Shown piece after piece: positions 1 through 7,370 of a DNA stretch of 64,000 nt. The position numbers were made by a program, and so were the translations under genes. The stretch is from Candidatus Borrarchaeota archaeon (lineage in GTDB: Archaea; Asgardarchaeota; Sifarchaeia; Borrarchaeales; Borrarchaeaceae), in NCBI GenBank assembly GCA_016840645.1, contig JAEORY010000001.1, positions 1-64,000 on the forward strand. Reading direction: 5' to 3'. A model generated the notes under the pieces. The model had not been told where the DNA came from. It ran no database searches and saw nothing but the letters and a program-made list of their open reading frames with translations. How positions within the stretch are numbered: the first letter of the stretch is position 1; every line of letters starts with the position of its first letter.

Positions 1-61
1 ATAAATTTATTGATATGAAGTGAAAAAAGTGAAAAAAGTCAAATAAAAAATGGACAAAACT

Positions 62-72
62 CTTATAATATA
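62..72 (+). promoter_or_regulatory. Candidate phage promoter (CTTATAATATA)
   Basis: The 11-mer CTTATAATATA, containing a perfect TATAAT, lies in the leader of the first gene. The same 11-mer recurs on the same strand in two other intergenic positions (14253-14263, before the recombination genes, and 34135-34145, just before the first repeat array). No convincing -35 box is seen at 17 bp upstream of any copy, so it would be an extended -10 or phage-specific promoter. The recurrence in front of three transcription units is the main support. Confidence 0.45.
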
Positions 73-123
73 TCAAATGGCAAACAAACAAGGCCAAAAA
101 TTTTAAACAAAGGGAGAAAGAAA

Positions 124-660
124 ATGAAAAAGAAAGACGTAACAAAGGAAAAACTGGTAAAGGTGGTTGAAGAAATGAATACCATACTTGAGCTTGAACC
201 GCCTATCGAAACTGAAGGTAAAGGGATCACAAAAGCCAAGCTGATTGACGAAATCGAAGAAACCGCTGAACACTGCTTCAAGCCCGGTGATGTGATCAGC
301 CCCGAAACCCAGGAAGTTTTGAAGGCCCTTGAAATCCCGTTTCCTGATCAAGCTGATGAAGTGGACGAATCCCAGGATGAAGAAGCCGCCGAACCACCCA
401 AAACTGAGAAAAAGGAAAAGGTGAAGAAAGAGAAGAAAGAGAAGGTAAAGAAAACAAACAGACTGATGGCGACCATCGATGCCGTAGCTGTCCTTGGGCT
501 GGACGCCGAAGATGATGAACTTGCAAAAAAAGCCAGTGAGATCTATCTCAAAAACGGCGGTAAGGATGTCGGTGATAAGGAAACTAAGCAAGCCATGTGG
601 TGGGTGAAGAACTTCCGTCAAGTCACCGCCGCAATGAAGGAGCGTGGAGTAACTGTTTAG
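124..660 (+). CDS. Hypothetical acidic/lysine-rich phage protein
   Basis: A 178-residue soluble protein preceded by a good ribosome binding site (GGGAGAAAG). The N-terminal third is a mixed acidic helix region. Residues about 85-115 form a low-complexity linker of alternating Lys and Glu (KKEKVKKEKK). The C-terminal 60 residues (IDAVAVLGLD... WWVKNFRQVTAAMKE) look like a small helical domain. I do not recognise the family. It directly precedes the deazaguanine operon; its stop is only 14 nt before the TTG start chosen for folE, so the two are probably co-transcribed. No function can be assigned from sequence. Confidence 0.75.
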   Translation: MKKKDVTKEKLVKVVEEMNTILELEPPIETEGKGITKAKLIDEIEETAEHCFKPGDVISPETQEVLKALEIPFPDQADEVDESQDEEAAEPPKTEKKEKVKKEKKEKVKKTNRLMATIDAVAVLGLDAEDDELAKKASEIYLKNGGKDVGDKETKQAMWWVKNFRQVTAAMKERGVTV

Positions 661-674
661 CAAAGGTTGATAAA

Positions 675-1232
675 TTGAATTTGATTAAAATAGAAAGTAT
701 GTGGAAAGATCTTCTCTCGGAAATCGGTGACGATCCTTCGAGAGAAGGTCTTATTCGTACCCCTTATCGTATTGCGAAAGCATGGTGGGAATTGTTTTCA
801 GGGTACCGCGATAAGCCCCCAAAGATTACCACTTTCAAAGAACAGTGCAAAGGTTTGATCATAGACAGAGGGTACTTCTTTTCATTCTGTGAACATCATG
901 TCTTACCATTCTTCGGCGATTATTATTTTGGTTACATACCAAGAAATAACATGATAATCGGCGCGAGTAAGATAGGTAGAACTATTGATCATTTTTCTGC
1001 CAGACTTCAAGTGGCCGAGAGGATATGCTGTCAAGTCGCCGATTATATAGATAGTGAGGCAGATACGAACGGTATAATATTGATTATGACTGGGCGGCAT
1101 CTTTGTAAAGAAATGCGCGGTATCAAAAAATACGATTCTATATTTGAAGCTAGTGAAGCTAGAGGTTGTTTTCTGAAAAATACCAATGGATGTAAAGACG
1201 AGTTCCTCCTTAGAATTAATTCAAAACTATAA
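675..1232 (+). CDS. folE: GTP cyclohydrolase I
   Basis: Converts GTP to 7,8-dihydroneopterin triphosphate, the first step of 7-deazaguanine (preQ0) and folate synthesis. The family signatures are clear: the zinc/active-site CEHH motif in FFSFCEHHVLPF, and RHLCKEMRG carrying the second zinc cysteine. The first usable ATG (597) would overlap the upstream gene by 64 nt, so I prefer the TTG at 675, 8 nt after AAAGG; this gives 185 residues, a normal length for FolE, starting at LNLIKIESMW. Five nucleotides separate it from queD, and the following genes overlap, so this is one operon with a transglycosylase at its end: the job is DNA-base synthesis, not folate. Start codon uncertain; function firm. 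Confidence 0.9.
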   Translation: MNLIKIESMWKDLLSEIGDDPSREGLIRTPYRIAKAWWELFSGYRDKPPKITTFKEQCKGLIIDRGYFFSFCEHHVLPFFGDYYFGYIPRNNMIIGASKIGRTIDHFSARLQVAERICCQVADYIDSEADTNGIILIMTGRHLCKEMRGIKKYDSIFEASEARGCFLKNTNGCKDEFLLRINSKL

Positions 1233-1237
1233 CCACT

Positions 1238-1576
1238 ATGCCATTTAAAACATTCATCGTCATAAAGACACAATTTGAAGCCATACACAATTGGCCTGAT
1301 TGTGGTATTGAATCTGTAAGCTACCTGCGGAATCCACATAGACACATTTTTCATGTTGAGATGAAGTGGATTGTTGAGGGTTTAAATCGTGATATTGAAT
1401 TCATCGACCAAAAGCATAAAGTTGATGATTTTATCCATAAAAAATTGGCATATAAAAATATTGGTGCAATGAGTTGTGAGATGATCGCGTCAAGATTGAT
1501 GACAAAATTCAATGCTCGCTTCGTGAGTGTTTTTGAAGATGGCGAAAATGGTGCAGAGATATGTATGACTACATAA
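1238..1576 (+). CDS. queD: 6-carboxytetrahydropterin synthase (QueD/PTPS family)
   Basis: Second step of preQ0 synthesis, dihydroneopterin triphosphate to 6-carboxy-5,6,7,8-tetrahydropterin. The 112-residue protein has the PTPS layout: F-EAIHNW near residue 14 supplies the first zinc histidine, HRHIFHV near residue 33 the other two, and VFEDGENGAEI near the C terminus holds the conserved glutamate. A cysteine (NWPDCG) lies just after the first zinc histidine, where the catalytic cysteine of the family is expected. It is a short member (E. coli QueD is about 120 residues). It starts 5 nt after folE and overlaps the next gene by 16 nt, which supports translational coupling in the deazaguanine operon. 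Confidence 0.85.
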   Translation: MPFKTFIVIKTQFEAIHNWPDCGIESVSYLRNPHRHIFHVEMKWIVEGLNRDIEFIDQKHKVDDFIHKKLAYKNIGAMSCEMIASRLMTKFNARFVSVFEDGENGAEICMTT

Positions 1577-2856
1577 TTATCGACCCTGCCTCAACTGAAT
1601 TCAATCGAGGTAGTTTTTGTTACCTTCCATATATACTGTACTCTGCACTTACTAAGAGTGGTGCAAAGGTAGCAATATATGAAAATTTTACTGCCGCAGA
1701 CATTGATTGCCTCCCTAAAGCAAGCCGTTATCTTATATCAATATGGTCTTATCCACAGATCGATACCGCACTTGTCATAGATCGTTTCCTGGAAGGAAAT
1801 AAATCATTTTTTGGTTACTTTCCCTTGATAGATCATTTGAAGTTGGATGAATTTATTTTCCCAGATCATATGATACTGTCTGGAATAGAAAACTACCCAC
1901 TATATTATAGCGACTTCAACTTCATCCTACTCTCAGATTGCGACATGCACTTGAAAAAATATAGTGGACAAGTCTATCCTTTGTTTACATCATACGGATG
2001 CCCTAATGGTTGTTCGTTCTGCCCCAGTACAGTCAATTGTGAAAAGCGCCGTATCATCATACCGCTTGAAAAGGTAGAAAAAATCATCTACTACTGCAAT
2101 GGAATAGGAATCCATAACATTCATTTTACTGATGAGGATTTCTTCTTCAATATCGACAGGGCGCATTCGATACTTAAAATATTTGAAAAGCTGGATACTG
2201 ATTTCCAGTTGATATCACTTGGTAGTGCTGTAAAGGTACGGTCATATATAAAAAAGTATGGCGAGAATACGTTGGCAGCATCAGGTATGAAACTGATTGA
2301 GGTTGGCCTCGAGACAGCCGATTCAGATTTGGCCACCTCCATGCATAAACCTGGGCATAAGAGTTGTACATGGCTTGCCGAAAATGCTAAGACACCAATA
2401 TTCTGGTTGACCATGACCTTCTTTCCTGGAGAGACGATACACTCACTCAATCTTACTGGAAGATTTCTAAAGAAATATGGCTATAAGCAAGACGAACTCT
2501 ACGGTAGAATAAGAACGAATAGTACAGTTGGAGGGTTGGGACAATTTTTTCAGTTCTATCACGGTACGCCATTTTATTCAGACAAGGATTTTCTAGGTAT
2601 GTCTCTGAGTGATTGCCCTATTCGTCTTCTACCAAGCTTTGTTCCCTATTCTTTCCTTGGATCAAAAATAGAGTCCATTGGTGATGCCAGTGATGCAATT
2701 GACTGGTTTAAGTTGTATAACCTCCACCCTGAGATGATAAAGCTCACAAAAGGGAATTGTATAGATGAATATGTCAACAAATATAAGGGCTATATGAGGG
2801 TAGCTGACATACTTACCTATCTTGCAATCTGCGCAAGGCTTGGAGTTATAATATGA
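1561..2856 (+). CDS. Radical SAM enzyme of the deazaguanine operon
   Basis: A 431-residue radical-SAM protein. Cys147, Cys151 and Cys154 in YGCPNGCSFCPS form the CxxxCxxC ligand set of the 4Fe-4S cluster that cleaves S-adenosylmethionine. The first 130 residues resemble the Rossmann-like N-terminal domain of B12-binding radical SAM enzymes, but I see no DxHxxG cobalamin motif. In preQ0 pathways the radical SAM step is QueE (CPH4 to CDG), a protein of about 220 residues; this one is twice as long and its sequence is not QueE-like. It could replace QueE, or modify the base further. It overlaps both queD and the downstream glycosyltransferase, tying it to the same pathway. Radical SAM assignment firm; substrate unknown. 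Confidence 0.8.
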   Translation: MYDYIIIDPASTEFNRGSFCYLPYILYSALTKSGAKVAIYENFTAADIDCLPKASRYLISIWSYPQIDTALVIDRFLEGNKSFFGYFPLIDHLKLDEFIFPDHMILSGIENYPLYYSDFNFILLSDCDMHLKKYSGQVYPLFTSYGCPNGCSFCPSTVNCEKRRIIIPLEKVEKIIYYCNGIGIHNIHFTDEDFFFNIDRAHSILKIFEKLDTDFQLISLGSAVKVRSYIKKYGENTLAASGMKLIEVGLETADSDLATSMHKPGHKSCTWLAENAKTPIFWLTMTFFPGETIHSLNLTGRFLKKYGYKQDELYGRIRTNSTVGGLGQFFQFYHGTPFYSDKDFLGMSLSDCPIRLLPSFVPYSFLGSKIESIGDASDAIDWFKLYNLHPEMIKLTKGNCIDEYVNKYKGYMRVADILTYLAICARLGVII

Positions 2857-3884
2857 CCATTTGGAATGTCCCAATAGAAAGTCTTGAGGAAAGGTACAGC
2901 TCGCAATGGGGACGCTGGTTTCATATTGAATTCACAAGGCTTGGCATCGAATATAGAGCCATTCCTGGCATTCGTCTGACAGACAAAATAACCAAAGGTT
3001 CATTTCTTGATATATGTGGAACAAATTATTTCAAAGCGAACCAACTCAAGGTAATATCTTCATTGATGTTTGAAGGGCAAGTAAAAGACGGTGATATTTT
3101 TCTGTTTCATGACCTATGGTTCCCAGGCATTGAGATGTTGGCTTATATGAGAGATGGGCTTGGAATCGATTTCAAGATATGCGGAATACTTCATGCAGGC
3201 ACTTATGATCCGTATGATTTTCTTTCAAAGAAAGGAATGGCGAAGTGGGGGGAGAAATTAGAGGAATCATGGTTCAGAATAGCTGATATGATATTTGTTG
3301 CTACTCAATGGCACCGACATCTATTATACAGTAACCGGATCGTAGAATGGGATAAAATAAAAGTGACAGGCTTACCTATTTATTTCGACTTTGCCCCTAA
3401 TGAATTACCAGAAAAAGAAAATATTATCGTGTTCCCGCATAGGTTAGATGAAGAAAAAAATCCTCAATTGTTCGATTTATTTCAGACAAGATTTCAAGAA
3501 GACAAATCAATCAAGGACTCATGGCAATTTTTAAAAACAATGGAGCATTGGAAGGGCAAAAAAGGTTATTATGATATGCTATCAAGATCGAAAATAGTTG
3601 TCAGCTTCGCCGACCAGGAAACGTGGGGAATAGCTATGCAAGAAGCCCTCTTTCTTGGTTGCTTCCCAGTCATCCCAGATCGCCTGAGTTACACTGAAAT
3701 GTATGAGCCTATGTTTAGATACTCTTCCTATGCTGAAGCCATGACTCTGATTAAATATGGCATGGAGAAGTATGAATCAAAAGAGGTACAAGATACAATA
3801 AGGCTAAATAAAGAAAAGCTTATAGGCGAAGGAAAAGATGCAATAAGGAGGATGATATGCGAGATGGAAATGATGAGAAAATAG
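2853..3884 (+). CDS. GT-B (GT4-like) glycosyltransferase, QTMAN-like
   Basis: 343 residues with the two-domain look of GT-B glycosyltransferases. The C-terminal half has the donor-binding pattern: VFPHRLDEEKNP (about residue 190), then SRSKIVVSFADQETWGIAMQ followed by EALFLGCFPVIPDR, with the conserved E of the E-x7-E region. From memory this C-terminal half is strikingly like GTDC1/QTMAN, the mannosyltransferase that glycosylates queuosine in tRNA. The gene overlaps radical SAM (ATGA) and dpdA (28 nt). Location in a deazaguanine operon suggests the sugar acceptor is a 7-deazaguanine base in DNA or its precursor; this is inference. It could alternatively be a generic surface-sugar transferase. 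Confidence 0.75.
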   Translation: MTIWNVPIESLEERYSSQWGRWFHIEFTRLGIEYRAIPGIRLTDKITKGSFLDICGTNYFKANQLKVISSLMFEGQVKDGDIFLFHDLWFPGIEMLAYMRDGLGIDFKICGILHAGTYDPYDFLSKKGMAKWGEKLEESWFRIADMIFVATQWHRHLLYSNRIVEWDKIKVTGLPIYFDFAPNELPEKENIIVFPHRLDEEKNPQLFDLFQTRFQEDKSIKDSWQFLKTMEHWKGKKGYYDMLSRSKIVVSFADQETWGIAMQEALFLGCFPVIPDRLSYTEMYEPMFRYSSYAEAMTLIKYGMEKYESKEVQDTIRLNKEKLIGEGKDAIRRMICEMEMMRK

Positions 3885-4966
3885 ACCTGTTTCTCGACTG
3901 CGGAGCGGTGTCAATTTATAACAAGTTGGTGCGGAAAGGTGGTAGAACAGAAAGTGGCGTCCATACAGGCGCATATTTCAAAGACCGCAAGCATGATGAT
4001 TTCAGCTACATACACACCAAAGAGTACCAGGAGTATAGAGACAGTTACATTGAATTTATCAAGAAAAATAAGAAACACCTAACCGTATACTCCAACCTTG
4101 ATGTGATCAATAATGCAGAGCTGACATGGGAAAATCAAAAGATAATGGAAGGCGAAGGATTATCGCCTATTCCAGTCTACCACATCAGCAACAAGCCTGG
4201 TGATACTAAGTGGTTAAAAAAGTACATTGACAAAGGGTATGATTACATCGCACTTGGCGGTGGTTATCCAAACCCGCCAAAGGAGACATTCACAATCTAT
4301 GATCGAATATGGAACGATATACTGACCGATGACAAAGGTATGCCAATCGTCAAAGTTCACGGCTATGCAGTCACTAGCCTTAAAACTATGTTAAGATACC
4401 CTTGGTATTCGGTTGACTCAACCAGTTGGGTTATGACTGCAAGAATGGGAAGTATTTATATTCCAAAATCTAAAAATGGAAAATATATCTATGATATTGA
4501 TCCATTTAAAATATTAGTTTCTAATCGCAGCCCAAGACTATGTGACAGCCAATGGCATATTGCACACATAAGCCGGCAGAATAAAGAACTTCATAAATAT
4601 ATATTGGATTATTTTGACTTCAAAGGATTCATACTAGGTGAAAGCGATTTTAAGGTCGTTGACGACAGTTACAAGCCAGACAAGAATGAAAGATTGATGC
4701 CAAACGATGTCATAAAAAAATGGAGGATGATGGGAGACAAATCAAATGAGATCATAAAAGATAAATTCAATGTTCTCCCTAGCGATGGAGAAAAAATGGT
4801 TGAAATAATAAAAAGCCCAGGGCTCTGCAATAGTTATATATCAAGAGATGAGGCTTGTATCATATACTTCACCAATCTTCAAAATGCACTGCCTGAATGG
4901 CCCACTCCATTTAAACTAAAAAAGAAAACAAAATCAAAAGGATTATTTAAGGTATACAAGACATGA
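3857..4966 (+). CDS. dpdA: DpdA-like DNA-guanine transglycosylase
   Basis: 369-residue TIM-barrel protein related to tRNA-guanine transglycosylase. Phage/bacterial DpdA enzymes exchange guanine in DNA for a 7-deazaguanine base. Visible family features: LFLDCGAVSIYN near the N terminus, YSNLDVINNAELTWENQ with the catalytic-type aspartate, YIALGGGYPNPP (base/phosphate-binding glycine run), VKVHGYAVTSLKTMLRYPW and SVDSTSWVMTARMG with the second aspartate. The start overlaps the glycosyltransferase by 28 nt. Many DpdA-like proteins that I remember begin with an extra segment of the type MKIYLAG...LLSYY before the LFLDxGA motif; that segment is missing here but appears as separate tiny genes downstream. 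Function well supported by motifs and operon. Confidence 0.85.
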   Translation: MRDGNDEKIDLFLDCGAVSIYNKLVRKGGRTESGVHTGAYFKDRKHDDFSYIHTKEYQEYRDSYIEFIKKNKKHLTVYSNLDVINNAELTWENQKIMEGEGLSPIPVYHISNKPGDTKWLKKYIDKGYDYIALGGGYPNPPKETFTIYDRIWNDILTDDKGMPIVKVHGYAVTSLKTMLRYPWYSVDSTSWVMTARMGSIYIPKSKNGKYIYDIDPFKILVSNRSPRLCDSQWHIAHISRQNKELHKYILDYFDFKGFILGESDFKVVDDSYKPDKNERLMPNDVIKKWRMMGDKSNEIIKDKFNVLPSDGEKMVEIIKSPGLCNSYISRDEACIIYFTNLQNALPEWPTPFKLKKKTKSKGLFKVYKT

Positions 4967-5169
4967 AAATGAAAATGTATTGGAAAGATCAGAAAACTGG
5001 AGGGCATGGTAGCGCTGGAATCGGGAAAAAGGTGCATGAATTAAGCGGCGGCAAACTTGGGATTGGGCTTTCATTTAATTATGATCGTAAAAGAATCGAT
5101 GCTATCGATAGGGCTATGCAGACTGACTCAACCAGCTATCAGGCTAAATCAAGAAATATGAAAAGGTGA
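4963..5169 (+). CDS. Small hypothetical protein
   Basis: 68-residue basic protein that starts inside the dpdA stop codon (ATGA overlap), so it is translationally coupled to the deazaguanine operon. It has a Gly-rich, charged composition (GGHGSAGIGKK, GGKLGIGLSFN) and no membrane segment. I do not recognise the family. Confidence 0.6.
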   Translation: MKMKMYWKDQKTGGHGSAGIGKKVHELSGGKLGIGLSFNYDRKRIDAIDRAMQTDSTSYQAKSRNMKR

Positions 5170-5175
5170 GAACAA

Positions 5176-5370
5176 TTGAAGATATATCTTGCTGGTTACG
5201 GGCACCAGATAGAAAAAACCCCATTTGTGAAGGAGCTTGAAAAGGATTGGCACTGCCTTTTGTCATATTATTTCTTTAGCCCCAAGAATGTTGACAAAGG
5301 GATGATGAATAGGTTTGATTACATATGCAAAAAGAAAAAGCAGATTAGAGAACAAAAAGGCAGAAGTTAA
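5176..5370 (+). CDS. MKIYxAG mini-protein 1
   Basis: 64 residues starting at TTG (5176). It begins MKIYLAG and carries CLLSYYFF about 35 residues later, then a Lys-rich tail. It is the first of four small genes with the same pattern (also 5370, 6534, 6897). From memory, the pattern matches the N-terminal strand and helix of many DpdA-like proteins and resembles nucleoside-2-deoxyribosyltransferase folds. It may be a free-standing N-terminal piece or a remnant of a duplicated larger gene. Function unknown. Confidence 0.6.
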   Translation: MKIYLAGYGHQIEKTPFVKELEKDWHCLLSYYFFSPKNVDKGMMNRFDYICKKKKQIREQKGRS

Positions 5371-5561
5371 TGATTATATACATAGCTGGACCAAGACCTG
5401 ACACCATTAATATGATGATGAAGAGAACTGATTACATCCTCACTTCTTTCTACTACCAAAGCATAGCAACATCAGAAATAAAACCTCTACAAATAATCAA
5501 GCAGCACAACGAAAGGATAAAAAATGAAGCTAAAAAGAACCGCGCTCATCCAAGCACTTGA
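5370..5561 (+). CDS. MKIYxAG mini-protein 2
   Basis: 63 residues. The ATG overlaps the stop of the preceding mini-gene (TAATG). It begins MIIYIAGPRPD and has LTSFYYQS about 25 residues later; the basic C terminus overlaps the clamp gene start by 38 nt. Same family pattern as the other three mini-proteins around the clamp gene. Function unknown; it could be a degenerate fragment. Confidence 0.55.
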   Translation: MIIYIAGPRPDTINMMMKRTDYILTSFYYQSIATSEIKPLQIIKQHNERIKNEAKKNRAHPST

Positions 5562-6537
5562 AAAAGTCAAACCAGGCCTTGCCAACAGTGAAATCGTTGA
5601 GCAATCAACCCACTTCATCTTCGATAACGATACGATTAAGACATACAATGATCAGATCGCTATCACTCAACCCTTTGAATCGGGGCTGATAGGGGCAATA
5701 CCAGCGAAGGAATTCCACAACCTCTTTAAAAAGATCCCAGATGATGAGATCACTTCAAGCCAGAAAGAGAACAAGTGGATATTCAAAGGACAGAAGAAAC
5801 AGGCAACTTTTAATGCGAGCGAGGAGATTAAGATTCCTCCGATCACCGTCCCTGCTTTCAGATCAAAAGAATGGCATCCACTGCCAGACAATTTTAAAGA
5901 AGCAGCAAGGAATTGTATCTTCTCCGCAAGCCGTAACATGACAATGGTCGCCCTGACCGGAATCCTGTTTACAGATGGTTATGCTTATAGTTCTGACAAC
6001 TTCCGTGCGACAAGGATGAAGCTTGATTCAAAGGTAAAAGAGAAGTTCTTGCTGCCAGCCTCTGCCGCCAAAAGCCTCATCAACTACAATCCTACAAAGT
6101 ACTTTAGCGATACCAATTGGCTCCATTTTGTCAACAATGAAAAGACCTCCTTTAGTTGCAGGCTCTTAGATGAGGAATACCCGGAGGAGATATTCGGCGT
6201 ATTTGATGCAAAAGGAAAGAAGCTATCCTTGCCTGCCGAATTAAAACAAGTGGCGGGGAGGTCGGCTGAGCTTGCAAGTGGTGAGTTCGAGTATGATAAG
6301 TCAATTCGCCTCTGTTTCAGCAAAGGCACTCTGAAGTGCATAGGTGAAGGAGAGATCGGGAACTACAGTGAGGAACTGGATATGAAGTATACAGGCAAGG
6401 AGATGGAGACATCCATCCAGCCTAACCTGTTGATTGAAATCATCGATAAGCTGCAAGATGCCACTATCACCGATAATACAATTATATTTAGAGGTGATAC
6501 ATTTGATCATTTAATTCTACTGGCGGGGGACGAGTGA
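5524..6537 (+). CDS. dnaN: DNA polymerase sliding clamp (beta-clamp-like)
   Basis: 337 residues, about 30 shorter than bacterial DnaN, with the expected repeated clamp-domain pattern: FESGLIGAIPAKEFHNLFKK in domain 1, a central MTMVALTGILFTDGYAYSSD segment that matches the typical phrase of beta clamps (gxxF......y.....D..R), NFRATRMKL, LPASAAKSL, and a C-terminal strand ending TFDHLILLAGDE. It encircles DNA and tethers the polymerase. The polymerase III alpha gene and clamp loader lie just downstream. Its last 138 nt are repeated at 7153-7290, see the crossover finding. The stop overlaps the GTG of the next mini-gene. Confidence 0.85.
   Translation: MKLKRTALIQALEKVKPGLANSEIVEQSTHFIFDNDTIKTYNDQIAITQPFESGLIGAIPAKEFHNLFKKIPDDEITSSQKENKWIFKGQKKQATFNASEEIKIPPITVPAFRSKEWHPLPDNFKEAARNCIFSASRNMTMVALTGILFTDGYAYSSDNFRATRMKLDSKVKEKFLLPASAAKSLINYNPTKYFSDTNWLHFVNNEKTSFSCRLLDEEYPEEIFGVFDAKGKKLSLPAELKQVAGRSAELASGEFEYDKSIRLCFSKGTLKCIGEGEIGNYSEELDMKYTGKEMETSIQPNLLIEIIDKLQDATITDNTIIFRGDTFDHLILLAGDE
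6397..6534 (+). repeat. 138-bp direct repeat A (clamp 3' end), copy 1
   Basis: This 138-bp clamp 3' end is repeated base for base at 7153-7290. Copy 2 is joined upstream to a copy of the polymerase gene start. The junction lies in the 10-bp word AAGGAGATGG that clamp (6397-6406) and polymerase (9657-9666) genes share. Confidence 0.95.
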
Positions 6538-6710
6538 AGATATACATCGCAGGCACTGCTGGGGGGGGTATTAAAGGAGAGAAAGCCGTTACTCCATATA
6601 TAAGTAGTAGGCTTTTAAGCTTTTATAGTGATTGGGAAAGAAAGCAGACATTTAAACTGATTGTAAAGGAAAATGAAAAAATCGATCATAATAGACGAAG
6701 AAAACGGTAA
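6534..6710 (+). CDS. MKIYxAG mini-protein 3
   Basis: 58 residues starting with GTG that overlaps the clamp stop (GTGA). It begins VKIYIAGTAGGG and has RLLSFYSDW about 27 residues later, ending in an Arg/Lys-rich tail. The last 38 nt overlap the next reading frame, so the 3' end may be a frameshifted remnant. Same pattern as mini-proteins at 5176, 5370 and 6897. Confidence 0.5.
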   Translation: MKIYIAGTAGGGIKGEKAVTPYISSRLLSFYSDWERKQTFKLIVKENEKIDHNRRRKR

Positions 6711-6870
6711 ATTCACTATCCGATACCTATACTACGGTGCTTATATGGTACAGGGTAATACAAGCACAAATACCTACGGAAGCAAGCACTATAAGCAACC
6801 AGAAATAAGCCAGATGTTTGAAAAGCTAAAACGGTTAGCTTCATTTAAGAAGGAGCAAAGCAGAAGGTAA
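6673..6870 (+). CDS. Small hypothetical protein
   Basis: 65 residues, preceded by AAAGGAAA. The N-terminal half is beta-rich (IIIDEENGKFTIRYLYYG), the C-terminal half a basic helix (ISQMFEKLKRLASFKKEQ). Lies between clamp and polymerase among the mini-genes. Family not recognised. Confidence 0.55.
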   Translation: MKKSIIIDEENGKFTIRYLYYGAYMVQGNTSTNTYGSKHYKQPEISQMFEKLKRLASFKKEQSRR

Positions 6871-6896
6871 GAAGATCGAAAGGGCTTATATTTTAA

Positions 6897-7046
6897 ATGA
6901 AGATATATGTAGCCGGTTTCCTTGCAAATGCAAAAGATAATCTATCCAAGCATTTCTTATTCAATCAAAAGAAAACAAACCGGATGATGTCATATTACGA
7001 TATAAAAGAAAACCGTTCCTACTCAAAAGATGAATTTAAGATATAG
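6897..7046 (+). CDS. MKIYxAG mini-protein 4
   Basis: 49 residues: MKIYVAGFLANAKDN, then RMMSYYDIKENRSYSKDEF. It most closely preserves the order seen at the start of DpdA-like proteins (KIYxAG, then SYYDI), and stops where the LFLDxGA motif would be expected. Not reported by simple length cut-offs. Function unknown. Confidence 0.5.
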   Translation: MKIYVAGFLANAKDNLSKHFLFNQKKTNRMMSYYDIKENRSYSKDEFKI

Positions 7047-7059
7047 ATAAGAAAAAATA

Positions 7060-7314
7060 ATGAAGAATAAAGACTTCTGCCACCTTCATGTCCACAATGA
7101 ATACAGCCTTCTTGACGGCTATGGAGATGCTAAGCAGTATATCTCAAGAGTAAAGGAGATGGAGACATCCATCCAGCCTAACCTGTTGATTGAAATCATC
7201 GATAAGCTGCAAGATGCCACTATCACCGATAATACAATTATATTTAGAGGTGATACATTTGATCATTTAATTCTACTGGCGGGGGACGAGCGATTTCATA
7301 TCAGAATTTCTTAA
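7060..7314 (+). pseudogene. Chimeric fragment: polymerase 5' end joined to clamp 3' end
   Basis: An 84-codon frame whose first 34 residues equal the start of the polymerase III alpha subunit (MKNKDFCHLHVHNEY...) and whose remainder equals the clamp C terminus from METSIQPN to LLAGDE, followed by RFHIRIS and a stop. The underlying DNA is repeat B copy 1 (7047-7162, one mismatch to 9551-9666) fused to repeat A copy 2 (7153-7290). It cannot form either a PHP domain or a clamp. It is best read as a recombination scar. Confidence 0.85.
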
Positions 7315-7370
7315 AACAGAAAGTAATTATTGATACAGATTCGGGATTTAATCCTGGTAAGCTCAATCCT

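Noticed and set aside
597..674. folE starting at ATG 597
   Set aside because: It would add 26 residues unlike FolE and overlap the upstream gene by 64 nt; TTG 675 with AAAGG fits family length.
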